A stretch of 35,774 bases of DNA from positions 1 through 35,774 of the forward strand of contig SXLB01000078.1 of NCBI GenBank assembly GCA_005777825.1, read 5' to 3'. The translations under genes were made by a program, and so were the position numbers. This DNA comes from Methylotenera sp. (GTDB lineage Bacteria; Pseudomonadota; Gammaproteobacteria; Burkholderiales; Methylophilaceae). This document shows positions 1 to 7,460 of the stretch, piece by piece. The notes beneath the pieces are model-generated. The model was not told the DNA's origin, ran no database searches, and saw only the letters and a program-made list of their open reading frames with translations. The stretch's first letter is position 1; every line of letters starts with the position of its first letter.

Positions 1-188
1 GCACTTACGACTACGTGGTTGCCTTGCGCGCCGTAATCACCAGTGACTTCATGACCGCACACTGGGCCGAATTGCCTTACGATTTATTAGGCCGGGTATC
101 CAATCGCATCATCAACGAAGTGCGCGGCATCAATCGCGTGGCCTATGACATTTCTGGCAAACCGCCGGCCACCATAGAGTGGGAATAA
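1..188 (+). CDS. guaA: GMP synthase (glutamine-hydrolysing), C-terminal end, partial
   Basis: The open frame enters from the left edge (codons in phase from base 3) and stops at TAA 186-188. The visible 61 residues contain [16 protein letters not shown] and end in the [13 protein letters not shown]...KPPATIEWE signature. That is the dimerisation/C-terminal domain of GuaA, which aminates XMP to GMP in the cytoplasm using glutamine and ATP. The glutaminase and PP-loop domains lie outside the window. The greB-like gene starts only 2 nt after the stop, so the two may be co-transcribed. The identification rests on the highly conserved C-terminal signature and is secure although the gene is cut by the window edge. 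Confidence 0.96.
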   Translation, partial: TYDYVVALRAVITSDFMTAHWAELPYDLLGRVSNRIINEVRGINRVAYDISGKPPATIEWE

Positions 189-190
189 TC

Positions 191-697
191 ATGAGCCGTG
201 CCTTTGTAAACGAAGAACGTTTTGAACAAGCCGGTGGTGAGGAATTAGTTGACCGCCCAATTAGCGAATTTGCTAATTACGTGACGCCAACGGGTGCGCT
301 GGCACTGCAGGACCAAGATGCCGCCTTGATGGCCGAGCTGGCCCCCTTAAAACAATCAGCAGAAGACGCCTTTAATAAAGATAAAGTGGCTGAACTTGAG
401 CGCGATTTACGCTACGTAAGAGCCAGGTTGGACAGTGCAATTTTGGTCGACCCGGCTGGACAAGACCATGCAACCGTATTGTTTGGCGCCAGTGTGACTG
501 TGCAAGACGATGCAGGACTAGCCCATTGCTTTCACATCGTCGGAGAAGACGAAGCCGATGCCAGCATCAATAAAGTCAGCTACGTGTCGCCCCTAGCCAA
601 GTCTTTAATAGGCCAAAAGGTGGGGGACATGGTGACCTGGTTGCGCCCTGCCGGCAACCTTAATTTAGAAATTCTGGACATACACTACCCATCATGA
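191..697 (+). CDS. greB: GreA/GreB-family transcription elongation factor
   Basis: A 168-residue protein when started at ATG 191 (MSRAFVNEE). The track's GTG start at 179 lies inside guaA and is less likely. Gre factors bind the RNA polymerase secondary channel and stimulate cleavage of backtracked transcripts. The N-terminal part (about 45-90) is an acidic coiled-coil-like helical segment, and the C-terminal FKBP-like domain shows VSYVSPLAKSLIGQKVGD, the GreA/GreB family signature. The MSRAFV opening resembles GreB rather than GreA. It is packed 2 nt after guaA and overlaps the nitroreductase gene by 4 nt (ATGA). The family is certain; the choice of GreB over a stand-alone Gre-like paralogue is less so. 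Confidence 0.85.
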   Translation: MSRAFVNEERFEQAGGEELVDRPISEFANYVTPTGALALQDQDAALMAELAPLKQSAEDAFNKDKVAELERDLRYVRARLDSAILVDPAGQDHATVLFGASVTVQDDAGLAHCFHIVGEDEADASINKVSYVSPLAKSLIGQKVGDMVTWLRPAGNLNLEILDIHYPS

Positions 698-1296
698 ACG
701 TTACGCAAGCCATAACAGAACGCCGTTCGGTCAAGGCATTTGACCCACAACATCGAATGTCCGAGCAAGAGATAAACCAGCTCATGTCGCTGGCCATGCT
801 CTCCCCCACAGCGTTCAACATCCAAAACTGGCGTTTCGTTTTGGTAACCGATCCGCTGTTGCGCCAACAAATACGCACAGCCAGTTGGAATCAAGCACAA
901 GTCGAAGAGGCCTCCTTGCTCATTGTATTGACTGCCGATTTAAACGCTTGGGCTAAACAACCGGAACGCTATTGGAAAAACGCGCCTAAAGCCGCCTCCG
1001 ACATATTGGTGCCTATGATAGGTCATTACTACCAAAACAACGATCAGGTGCAACGCGATGAAGCCATGCGCTCTTGCGGCATGGCGGCCACCACTCTCAT
1101 GCTGGCAGCCAAGGAAATGGGTTACGACACATGCCCCATGGACGGATTTGATTTCACTGCCGTGAGCAAACTGCTTAATCTCCCAGCCGACCACATACCA
1201 ACCATGTTTGTCGTGGTAGGCAAAGCCTTAAAGGCAGCGGCACCACGCGGCGGTCAATTAGCCATGGACGAAGTCGTGGTCTACAACCAATTTTAA
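694..1296 (+). CDS. Nitroreductase family protein
   Basis: A 200-residue FMN-dependent oxidoreductase of the nitroreductase fold. Family marks are ITERRSVKAFD near the N-terminus (phosphate/FMN-binding Arg-Arg-Ser), LSPTAFNIQNWRF around 36-48 and the GMAATTLMLAAKEMGYDTCPMDGF helix-loop around 129-152. Length matches the family. Members reduce nitro-compounds, quinones or similar substrates with NAD(P)H; the physiological substrate cannot be read from sequence. It overlaps the gre gene by 4 nt, which suggests translational coupling. An inverted repeat follows its stop. Confidence 0.88.
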   Translation: MNVTQAITERRSVKAFDPQHRMSEQEINQLMSLAMLSPTAFNIQNWRFVLVTDPLLRQQIRTASWNQAQVEEASLLIVLTADLNAWAKQPERYWKNAPKAASDILVPMIGHYYQNNDQVQRDEAMRSCGMAATTLMLAAKEMGYDTCPMDGFDFTAVSKLLNLPADHIPTMFVVVGKALKAAAPRGGQLAMDEVVVYNQF

Positions 1297-1303
1297 CTAA
1301 TCC

Positions 1304-1322
1304 GTAGGAGAGCCGCTCCTAC
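1304..1322. repeat. Perfect 7-bp inverted repeat between nitroreductase and ybiT
   Basis: GTAGGAG-agccg-CTCCTAC forms a 7-bp stem with a 5-nt loop, 7 nt after the nitroreductase stop and 22 nt before the GTG start of ybiT. No T-run follows, so it is not an obvious intrinsic terminator. Its GTAGGAG...CTCCTAC core resembles REP-type extragenic palindromes, but only this one copy was noticed in the window. Confidence 0.5.
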
Positions 1323-1344
1323 ACAACACTCTTAAGGGTTTAAT

Positions 1345-2940
1345 GTGTTAATCAGCAACAACATCACCGTGCAATTCGGCGCCAAGCCGCTGTTTGAAAA
1401 CGTATCCGTCAAATTTGGCGACAACAACCGCTACGGTTTGATTGGCGCAAACGGCTGCGGCAAATCCACTTACATGAAGGTGCTGGCTGGGGTGCTCCCC
1501 CCTACATCCGGCAATGTCGCTATAGACAGCCACGAACGCATGGCCTTTTTACGCCAAGACCAATTTGCCTACGAAGACCAGCGCGTGCTGGACGTGGTGA
1601 TGATGGGCCACGAACAAATGTGGAAAGCCAACCAAGAAAAAAATGCCATCTACGCCAATATGGAGGCGACAGAAGAAGATTACATGCGCGCTGCCGAGCT
1701 AGAAGGCGTGTTTGCCGAATACGACGGTTATACCGCCGAGGCACGCGCCGGTGAATTGTTGTTGGGTGTGGGCATCCCCATTGAACAACACAATGGCTTA
1801 ATGAGTGCCGTGGCACCTGGCTGGAAGCTACGCGTATTGCTAGTGCAAGCACTGTTCTCCAACCCAGACATTTTGCTGCTAGATGAGCCAACCAACAACT
1901 TGGACATCAACACCATACGTTGGTTAGAAGACGTGCTGAATAACCGCGACTGCACCATGATCATCCTTTCGCACGACCGGCACTTTTTAAACCAAGTGTG
2001 CACGCATACCTGCGACATGGACTACGGCAAGATTGCCGTCTACCCTGGCAATTACGACGATTACATGGAAGCCAGCACCGCAGCACGCGCCCAACAAGCC
2101 AAAGACAATGCCAAAGCCAAACAACAAGTGGCGGATTTGCAGGACTTCGTGCGCCGTTTCTCCGCCAACGCCTCGAAAGCCAAACAAGCCACCAGCCGTG
2201 CCAAGCAAATCGATAAAATTAAAATCGAAGAATTCAAGCCGTCTTCACGCCAATACCCCTTCATTCGCTTTGAATACGACGAGCGCGAAAAGCTATACCG
2301 CAATGCCGTGGAAATCAAAAAACTCAGCCACGGCTTTGATAAACCCTTGTTTAACGACGTCAGCATGATGTTTGAAGCCGGTGAAAAAGTCGCCATCATT
2401 GGCGAAAACGGCATCGGTAAAACCACTTTCTTACGTTGCCTAGCCGGCGATTTGTCGCCTAAGCACGGCGAAGTGAAATGGGCGGAAAAAGCCAACATAG
2501 GCTATTTCGCGCAGGACCACGAATACGAATTTGAGCAAGGTGAAGACCTATTTGAATGGATGTCACGCTTTAGGCAAGTGGGCGACGACGACCAAGTGGT
2601 GCGCAGCATGTTAGGTCGCTTATTATTTGGCGGCGACGACACCAAAAAATCCGTCAAAGTCCTATCCGGTGGCGAAAAAGGCCGCATGCTCTACGGCAAA
2701 ATGATGCTGGGTCGCACCAACGTCATGCTGATGGACGAACCGACCAATCACATGGACATGGAATCCATCGAAGCGCTTAACACCGCCTTGGATAAATACA
2801 AAGGCACGCTGTTCTTTGTCAGCCATGACCGCGAATTCGTTAGCTCCATTGCCACGCGCATCATAGAAATCAAAGCCGACGGCATAGTTGACTTCAGCGG
2901 CAACTACGAAGACTACTTAGCCAGCCAAGGCGTGGAGTAA
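1345..2940 (+). CDS. ybiT: ABC-F family ATPase YbiT
   Basis: 531 residues with two ABC domains and no membrane segment, the ABC-F pattern of ribosome-associated translation factors. Domain 1 has Walker [10 protein letters not shown] (about 34-42) and Walker [13 protein letters not shown]. Its signature is the unusual VAPGWKLR, which is characteristic of YbiT. A charged linker about 240-300 carries [25 protein letters not shown]. Domain 2 has [18 protein letters not shown] and [10 protein letters not shown]. Length and sequence match YbiT of E. coli closely. The start is GTG 1345; the nearby ATG at 1343 is out of frame and stops at once. Family members act at the ribosomal E site; the specific role of YbiT remains poorly defined. 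Confidence 0.95.
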   Translation: MLISNNITVQFGAKPLFENVSVKFGDNNRYGLIGANGCGKSTYMKVLAGVLPPTSGNVAIDSHERMAFLRQDQFAYEDQRVLDVVMMGHEQMWKANQEKNAIYANMEATEEDYMRAAELEGVFAEYDGYTAEARAGELLLGVGIPIEQHNGLMSAVAPGWKLRVLLVQALFSNPDILLLDEPTNNLDINTIRWLEDVLNNRDCTMIILSHDRHFLNQVCTHTCDMDYGKIAVYPGNYDDYMEASTAARAQQAKDNAKAKQQVADLQDFVRRFSANASKAKQATSRAKQIDKIKIEEFKPSSRQYPFIRFEYDEREKLYRNAVEIKKLSHGFDKPLFNDVSMMFEAGEKVAIIGENGIGKTTFLRCLAGDLSPKHGEVKWAEKANIGYFAQDHEYEFEQGEDLFEWMSRFRQVGDDDQVVRSMLGRLLFGGDDTKKSVKVLSGGEKGRMLYGKMMLGRTNVMLMDEPTNHMDMESIEALNTALDKYKGTLFFVSHDREFVSSIATRIIEIKADGIVDFSGNYEDYLASQGVE

Positions 2941-2963
2941 TCCCAAACTAAACTAGCCTGCGT

Positions 2964-2977
2964 TTGACCTAGGTCAA
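2964..2977. promoter_or_regulatory. FNR/Anr-type operator palindrome
   Basis: TTGACCTAGGTCAA is a perfect palindrome of form TTGAC-N4-GTCAA, matching the FNR/Anr/Dnr consensus TTGAT-N4-ATCAA. Its centre (2970.5) lies 41.5 nt before base 3012. CATATT at 3000-3005 would then occupy -12 to -7, the class II arrangement for FNR/CRP activators. It sits upstream of the small DUF3149 gene. The fit is visible in sequence; regulation is inference. Confidence 0.7.
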
Positions 2978-2999
2978 TGCGCACGGCAGATGAAAAGAT

Positions 3000-3005
3000 C
3001 ATATT
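3000..3005 (+). promoter_or_regulatory. Predicted -10 element (CATATT) of the DUF3149 gene
   Basis: CATATT lies exactly where a -10 box belongs for a class II FNR-dependent promoter with the operator centred at -41.5. There is no separate -35 box, as expected if the activator replaces it. The predicted transcript start is about 3012. Confidence 0.5.
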
Positions 3006-3011
3006 GGTAAG

Positions 3012-3029
3012 CACTGCAATGATGCAGTG
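3012..3029 (+). promoter_or_regulatory. 5'-terminal stem-loop of the DUF3149 mRNA
   Basis: CACTGCA-atga-TGCAGTG forms a perfect 7-bp stem with a 4-nt loop. It begins at the transcript start predicted from the FNR-type site. A stem at the extreme 5' end may protect the message from decay. The ribosome site TAGGA (about 3037-3041) lies outside it. Confidence 0.5.
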
Positions 3030-3049
3030 TTTGCCATAGGACTTTCATC

Positions 3050-3196
3050 ATGAAATTATTAAGCGATTTACTATCCACTGACTACGGCCTACAAAGTGTC
3101 GCCGTGATTGCCTTTGTCTTAGTCATGGTGGTGTTCTTCTCCGTGTACTTCAAACGCCACATGGATCAAGATGCCAAGAATGCCGGATTGAAATAA
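3050..3196 (+). CDS. DUF3149 small single-pass membrane protein
   Basis: A 48-residue ORF below the track cutoff: MKLLSDLLSTDYGLQSVAVI..., then a hydrophobic helix about 16-34 (VAVIAFVLVMVVFFSVYF), then a charged tail KRHMDQDAKNAGLK. The MKLLSDLLSTD opening plus one helix and a short basic/acidic tail fits DUF3149, a family of very small proteobacterial inner-membrane proteins of unknown function. TAGGA lies 8 nt before the ATG. Upstream is a perfect FNR/Anr-type palindrome in class II position, which suggests induction under low oxygen or a related redox signal. Downstream is a bidirectional terminator shared with typA. The ORF and family are well supported; the function is unknown. Confidence 0.85.
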   Translation: MKLLSDLLSTDYGLQSVAVIAFVLVMVVFFSVYFKRHMDQDAKNAGLK

Positions 3197-3221
3197 CCCC
3201 TCTTCCAAGAGCCAAATAAAA

Positions 3222-3256
3222 AAACCCAGCCACTTTCGTGAACTGGGTTTATTTTA
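3222..3256. terminator. Bidirectional intrinsic terminator between DUF3149 gene and typA
   Basis: AAACCCAG (3222-3229) pairs with CTGGGTTT (3243-3250). A T-rich tract follows on the + strand (ATTTTAT) and an A-rich tract precedes it (AAATAAAA), so it can end both converging transcripts. Confidence 0.8.
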
Positions 3257-3289
3257 TGGCTAAGATTGTTAGGCTTAAAATAGCGCTAA

Positions 3290-5119
3290 TTAGGCTTTAT
3301 TGGTGCCGGCGCGTTTACGCTCGTTTTCCGTTAAATGGCGTTTGCGGATACGTATGGTTTTTGGGGTGATTTCCACCAACTCATCGTCATCAATAAATTC
3401 CACCGCCGATTCCAAAGACAAGGCGATAGGCGTAATCAAGCGCACCGCTTCATCGGTACCGGATGAACGCACGTTGGTCAGTTGTTTACCTTTAATTGGG
3501 TTCACCACCAAGTCGTTATCACGGCTGTGCACGCCTATGATCATGCCTTCGTACAATTTATCGCCGGGCACAGAGAACATTTTTCCGCGGTCTTGCAATT
3601 TCCATAAGGCGTAAGCCACGGCCTCGCCTTTTTCGGCGGAAATCAACACGCCATTCCGGCGACCTGGCATGTCGGCTTTCACCGGGGCGTATTCGTCAAA
3701 CACGTGGCCCATTAAGCCGGTACCGCGTGTCATGGTTAAAAATTCGCCTTGGAAACCAATCAAACCGCGCGCTGGAATTTTGTATTCCAAACGGGTACGG
3801 CCGTTACCATCGGATTCCATGTTAAGCATTTCACCACGACGACGACCCAATTCCTCCATGGCTGCACCTTGGTGCTCGTCTTCTAAATCGACAGTGAGAA
3901 TTTCATAAGGCTCGCATTTTTCACCGTTTATTTCGCGGAACACCACTTTTGGTTTACCCACGGCCATTTCAAAGCCTTCACGGCGCATGGTTTCCAACAA
4001 AATAGTTAAGTGTAATTCACCGCGACCGGATACGCGGAACACGTCGGCATCTTCGGTTTCTTCCACGCGCAAGGCCACGTTAACCAACAATTCTTTGGTT
4101 AAGCGATCACGGATTTGACGTGATGTGACAAACTTACCTTCTGTACCGGCTAAGGGTGAGGTATTCACCATGAAGTCCATGCTCAAGGTAGGCTCGTCCA
4201 CACCTAGATGCGGCAAGCCCACTGGGTTTTCACGATCGCATATGGTGAAGCCTATGCCGATGTCGTCTAGACCAGAAATAATCACGATGTCGCCGGCTTC
4301 AGCTTGTTCTACTGGCACGCGCTCCAAGCCTTGGAAACCCAAAACCTGATTAATCTTGCCCATGGTCACTTGCTTGTCACCGTTCATGATGGTGACGGCC
4401 TGACCGGTTTTGATCTTACCGTTGCTAACGCGGCCCACACCCAATCGGCCCGTGTAGGTTGAGTAATCCAAAGCGGAGATTTGCATTTGCAATGGCGCAT
4501 TGCTATCACCAGCAGGTGGTGACACGTGTTTAAGGATGGTGTCAAACAAGGCACGCATGTTGTCTGAAGGTGTCTTCATGTCCATCATGGCATAACCGTT
4601 AATGGCTGACGCGTAAACAATAGGGAAATCCAACTGGTCGTCATTGGCGCCTAAGTTAGCAAACAAATCAAAGGTTTGGTTGATCACCCAATCGGTACGG
4701 GAACCTGGGCGGTCCACCTTATTGATCACAACTATGGGTTTCAAACCCAAGGCCAAGGCTTTCTTGGTCACGAAACGGGTTTGAGGCATAGGGCCTTCCA
4801 CCGCATCCACCAACAACACCACGCCGTCCACCATGCCTAATACGCGCTCTACTTCACCACCAAAGTCCGCATGGCCTGGGGTATCCACAATGTTGATGCG
4901 CGTGCCTTCGTAAACCAAGGCGGTGTTTTTCGCCAAAATGGTAATGCCGCGTTCTTTCTCTAAATCATTAGAGTCCATGACGCGCTCCACCACGGCGTGG
5001 TGAGCGGCAAAGGTGCCGGCTTGTTGTAGAAGCTTGTCTACCATGGTGGTTTTACCGTGGTCAACGTGGGCAATGATGGCGACGTTTCTTAAATTCCTGC
5101 TGCTAGGGGTGCTTGACAT
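3290..5119 (-). CDS. typA: Ribosome-associated translational GTPase TypA/BipA
   Basis: 609 residues when started at [12 protein letters not shown] (5119). The track's 17-residue extension begins with TTG and is unlikely. G motifs are clear: AHVDHGKTT (G1), RGITI (G2), DTPGH (G3), NKVD (G4) and SAI (G5). EF-G-like domains follow, then the TypA C-terminal part with [22 protein letters not shown] and [13 protein letters not shown]. TypA binds the 70S ribosome, assists 50S assembly and is needed for growth in the cold and under stress. It is a monocistronic unit, convergent with DUF3149 and divergent from the DEAD-box helicases, which are also RNA/ribosome factors. Confidence 0.97.
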   Translation of the reverse strand: MSSTPSSRNLRNVAIIAHVDHGKTTMVDKLLQQAGTFAAHHAVVERVMDSNDLEKERGITILAKNTALVYEGTRINIVDTPGHADFGGEVERVLGMVDGVVLLVDAVEGPMPQTRFVTKKALALGLKPIVVINKVDRPGSRTDWVINQTFDLFANLGANDDQLDFPIVYASAINGYAMMDMKTPSDNMRALFDTILKHVSPPAGDSNAPLQMQISALDYSTYTGRLGVGRVSNGKIKTGQAVTIMNGDKQVTMGKINQVLGFQGLERVPVEQAEAGDIVIISGLDDIGIGFTICDRENPVGLPHLGVDEPTLSMDFMVNTSPLAGTEGKFVTSRQIRDRLTKELLVNVALRVEETEDADVFRVSGRGELHLTILLETMRREGFEMAVGKPKVVFREINGEKCEPYEILTVDLEDEHQGAAMEELGRRRGEMLNMESDGNGRTRLEYKIPARGLIGFQGEFLTMTRGTGLMGHVFDEYAPVKADMPGRRNGVLISAEKGEAVAYALWKLQDRGKMFSVPGDKLYEGMIIGVHSRDNDLVVNPIKGKQLTNVRSSGTDEAVRLITPIALSLESAVEFIDDDELVEITPKTIRIRKRHLTENERKRAGTNKA

Positions 5120-5147
5120 AGTGTGGAGCCAGTATTGAAAGGCGGCG

Positions 5148-5153
5148 ATTCTA
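5148..5153 (-). promoter_or_regulatory. Possible -10 box of typA
   Basis: On the minus strand TAGAAT lies about 28 nt before the chosen ATG, in the stretch upstream of MSSTPS. No convincing -35 hexamer is seen at the right distance, so this is a weak prediction. Confidence 0.35.
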
Positions 5154-5196
5154 ACATACTTAAGGGCCAATTAATTTTCCCACTCAAATTATTAAT

Positions 5197-5224
5197 TTGA
5201 CAATCCCGATTAATTGTTTATACT
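5197..5224 (+). promoter_or_regulatory. Strong sigma70-type promoter for the helicase operon
   Basis: TTGACA (5197-5202), a 16-nt spacer and TATACT (5219-5224) form a near-consensus promoter. Transcription would start near 5231, leaving about 360 nt of untranslated leader before the helicase start at 5590. Confidence 0.75.
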
Positions 5225-5230
5225 GCGCGC

Positions 5231-5589
5231 TTCATTCGCATTACGCCTTATTTGGTAATGCTTGAATCATTGCCCTGACCCTTCTGTTGCTCGTGATTGT
5301 TTGTAGCAACTATCAAGAAATCAGCTGTATCGATTTTTACTGGTTAGCGGCTGTGCCCGTGCGCTGGTAAAGATTGTATTAGCTTGTTGTTAGCAACATT
5401 GCACACTGCTTTTGTGTGCATAGTTTGATTTAACGAACACCCAATACCCTCTGCGTTTATATTGCCCTTGTGGCATGAGCTGAATTGCATCGCTTATGCA
5501 CAAAGGATATGCCCGTTTTTACTTAGCGCCCTTTTGTTTTATTTACTATTGCTTATCGTTTACAGGCGACAAGCTAGAAAGGGTCTACT
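5231..5589 (+). promoter_or_regulatory. Long structured 5' leader of the first DEAD-box helicase
   Basis: A gene-free stretch of about 360 nt between the predicted start and the helicase TTG codon. It contains three inverted repeats: GTTGCT/AGCAAC (5286-5291 with 5305-5310), TGTTG-ttag-CAACA (about 5384-5397) and TGCACAC/GTGTGCA (5400-5406 with 5414-5420). Several T-rich runs occur, for example near 5335 and 5515-5540. No ORF with recognisable content was seen. Long leaders are known for cold-induced RNA helicases and some autoregulated RNA-binding proteins, so post-transcriptional control is a reasonable inference. Confidence 0.5.
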
Positions 5590-7377
5590 TTGTCTTTTGC
5601 ATCATTAAATCTTGATAACGCCTTGCTTCGTGCTATTGAAGAATCAGGCTACACCACCCCAACCGCTATTCAAGCGCAGGCTATTCCTGTTGTGACCGCT
5701 GGTCATGACTTGATGGCCTCTGCACAAACCGGCACCGGTAAAACCGCGGCCTTTATGTTGCCAGCCTTAAACTTATTGGCTACCCCACACGAATTAAAAA
5801 GCCGTGGCCCACGTATCTTGGTCTTAGTGCCTACCCGTGAATTGGCCACGCAAGTGAACGAAGCTGCGCGTAAGTACGGCAAATTCATCCGCGCCCGTAC
5901 CGTGAGCATCGTTGGCGGCATGCCATACCCATTACAAAACAAATTGCTATCGCAACCACTGGACATCTTGGTGGCTACCCCAGGTCGCTTGTTAGACCAC
6001 ATGGAGCGTGGCCGCATCGATTTGTCCCGCTTGCAAATGTTGGTGTTGGACGAAGCCGATCGCATGTTAGACATGGGCTTCTTACCGGATGTTGAACGCA
6101 TCTGCGAACAGTTGACTGCTGAACGCCAAACGCTGTTGTTCTCTGCCACCTTAGACGGTGACATTGCGCGCATTGCCCGACAAATCTTGAAAAACCCCAA
6201 AACCATACAAGTGGCGACGCAAAAAGAAAAACACGCCAACATAGAACAACGCTTGCATTACGTGGATGACATGACGCATAAAAACAAATTGCTAGAGCAT
6301 TTGTTGATTGCCCCAGAAGTAAACCAAGCCATTATTTTCACCTCGACCAAACGCCATTGCGACGTGCTGGCTGAAGATTTGTATGCCGCAGGCCATAAAA
6401 CGGCGGCATTGCATGGCGACATGACGCAAGGCGCGCGCAACCGCACCTTGACCAAATTACGCCAAGGCGACGTTAAAGTCTTGGTGGCCACCGATGTGGC
6501 AGCCCGAGGCATAGACGTGGCTGGCATCACTCACGTGATTAATTACGATTTACCAAAATTTGCCGAAGATTACGTGCACCGTATTGGCCGTACTGGCCGC
6601 GCTGGCAACACCGGTATTGCCATTTCCTTTGCGTCTAATATAGACCGTCACATCTTACGCAAAATTGAACAATTCACCGGCAACCGCATGGACCCATCTA
6701 CCATAGAAGGCTTTGAACCTAAACGCGCCATGAAAATGGATGGCCCAGGTAACGGCCGTGGTGATCGCGGCGATATCCGCCGTGATGCACACAAACCAGG
6801 TGGTCGCGGTGGCTTTAAACCGCGTGATGACCGTGGCAGCTTTAATGACCGTGGTCCACGCACAGAGCGCACAGGCGGCTACCAAGCGCGCGATGGCGCT
6901 AGCCGTGATGACCGTGGCAACCGTGACTTCACTGCTCGTCCAAGCAACGGTAACGCTTACGCTGGTCGCAGCGACAGGCCAACTGATGACAGGCCGCGTC
7001 AATTTTCTGACCGCCCTAACGCAGCCCGCCCGCAAGGTGACCGCCCAGCAGCTGGCGCGCCTAACCGCAGCTTTGGCGACAGCATTGCCTTTGGCAAAAA
7101 ACCTTACTCACGCGACAACGCTAGCGCGCCTCGTGGCGACAGCAACCGCGACAGCCGTGGCAACCGTCAAGATGCCAACCGTGGTGACAACCGCGTATTG
7201 GGCGCCCGTTACGAAGGCCGCAACGATGCTGCCCGTGGCGATCGCGCTGCTGCACCGCAACGTCGTGATAGCGCTAGACCGGACAGCCGTCCAGCTCGCG
7301 CCAATAATGACACGCGTAGTTTTGGTAATGCGAATGCAGGCAGCAATGCACCGCGTCGCCCTCGTAGCTTTGCATAA
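5590..7377 (+). CDS. DEAD-box RNA helicase with long RGD/RGG-rich tail
   Basis: 595 residues starting at TTG 5590, with AGAAAGGG about 7 nt upstream. The core (1-370) has all motifs: Q motif GYTTPTAIQAQAIP, AQTGTGKT, PTRELA, GG, TPGR, DEAD, SAT, IIFTSTK, ARGID and HRIGRTGR. From about residue 380 the protein becomes a 210-residue low-complexity tail rich in Arg, Gly, Asp, Asn and Ser with repeated DDRG, RGD and RPxxDRP units, likely a disordered RNA-binding region. It unwinds RNA for ribosome assembly or decay. It is RhlE-like, but the true RhlE is probably the next gene. A strong promoter and long leader precede it. Confidence 0.93.
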   Translation: MSFASLNLDNALLRAIEESGYTTPTAIQAQAIPVVTAGHDLMASAQTGTGKTAAFMLPALNLLATPHELKSRGPRILVLVPTRELATQVNEAARKYGKFIRARTVSIVGGMPYPLQNKLLSQPLDILVATPGRLLDHMERGRIDLSRLQMLVLDEADRMLDMGFLPDVERICEQLTAERQTLLFSATLDGDIARIARQILKNPKTIQVATQKEKHANIEQRLHYVDDMTHKNKLLEHLLIAPEVNQAIIFTSTKRHCDVLAEDLYAAGHKTAALHGDMTQGARNRTLTKLRQGDVKVLVATDVAARGIDVAGITHVINYDLPKFAEDYVHRIGRTGRAGNTGIAISFASNIDRHILRKIEQFTGNRMDPSTIEGFEPKRAMKMDGPGNGRGDRGDIRRDAHKPGGRGGFKPRDDRGSFNDRGPRTERTGGYQARDGASRDDRGNRDFTARPSNGNAYAGRSDRPTDDRPRQFSDRPNAARPQGDRPAAGAPNRSFGDSIAFGKKPYSRDNASAPRGDSNRDSRGNRQDANRGDNRVLGARYEGRNDAARGDRAAAPQRRDSARPDSRPARANNDTRSFGNANAGSNAPRRPRSFA

Positions 7378-7395
7378 TTAAGGATAGAATCCAGC

Positions 7396-7442
7396 GGCTG
7401 GGAATGGCATCGCTTGTATTCAAGGCATGCCAACTCCCGGCC
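7396..7442 (+). promoter_or_regulatory. Stable stem-loop between the two helicase genes
   Basis: GGCTGGGAATGGCAT (7396-7410) pairs with ATGCCAACTCCCGGCC (7427-7442) with one G-U pair and a small internal bulge, giving about 13-14 base pairs and a 16-nt loop. No T-run follows, so it is more likely an mRNA processing or stability element, or a partial attenuator, than a terminator. Confidence 0.55.
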
Positions 7443-7460
7443 CCTAGTTAGAGAGAAACA

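Noticed and set aside
2061-2498. 145-codon minus-strand ORF inside ybiT
   Set aside because: Shadow of a strongly recognised ABC-F gene; the translation has no motif.
5703-6242. 179-codon minus-strand ORF inside the first helicase
   Set aside because: Antisense shadow of the conserved helicase core; the translation is Ser/Lys/Met-rich without any recognisable domain.
6778-7340. Short repeated units (CGTGATGACCGTGGC-like) that might suggest a CRISPR or tandem repeat array
   Set aside because: They are in-frame, degenerate RGD/DDRG codons of the helicase tail without regular spacers.
6740-7381. 213-codon plus-strand ORF overlapping the first helicase's tail
   Set aside because: It is the shifted frame of the repetitive Arg/Gly/Asp-coding region, giving Ala/Val/Thr-rich low-complexity protein with no ribosome site and no family resemblance.
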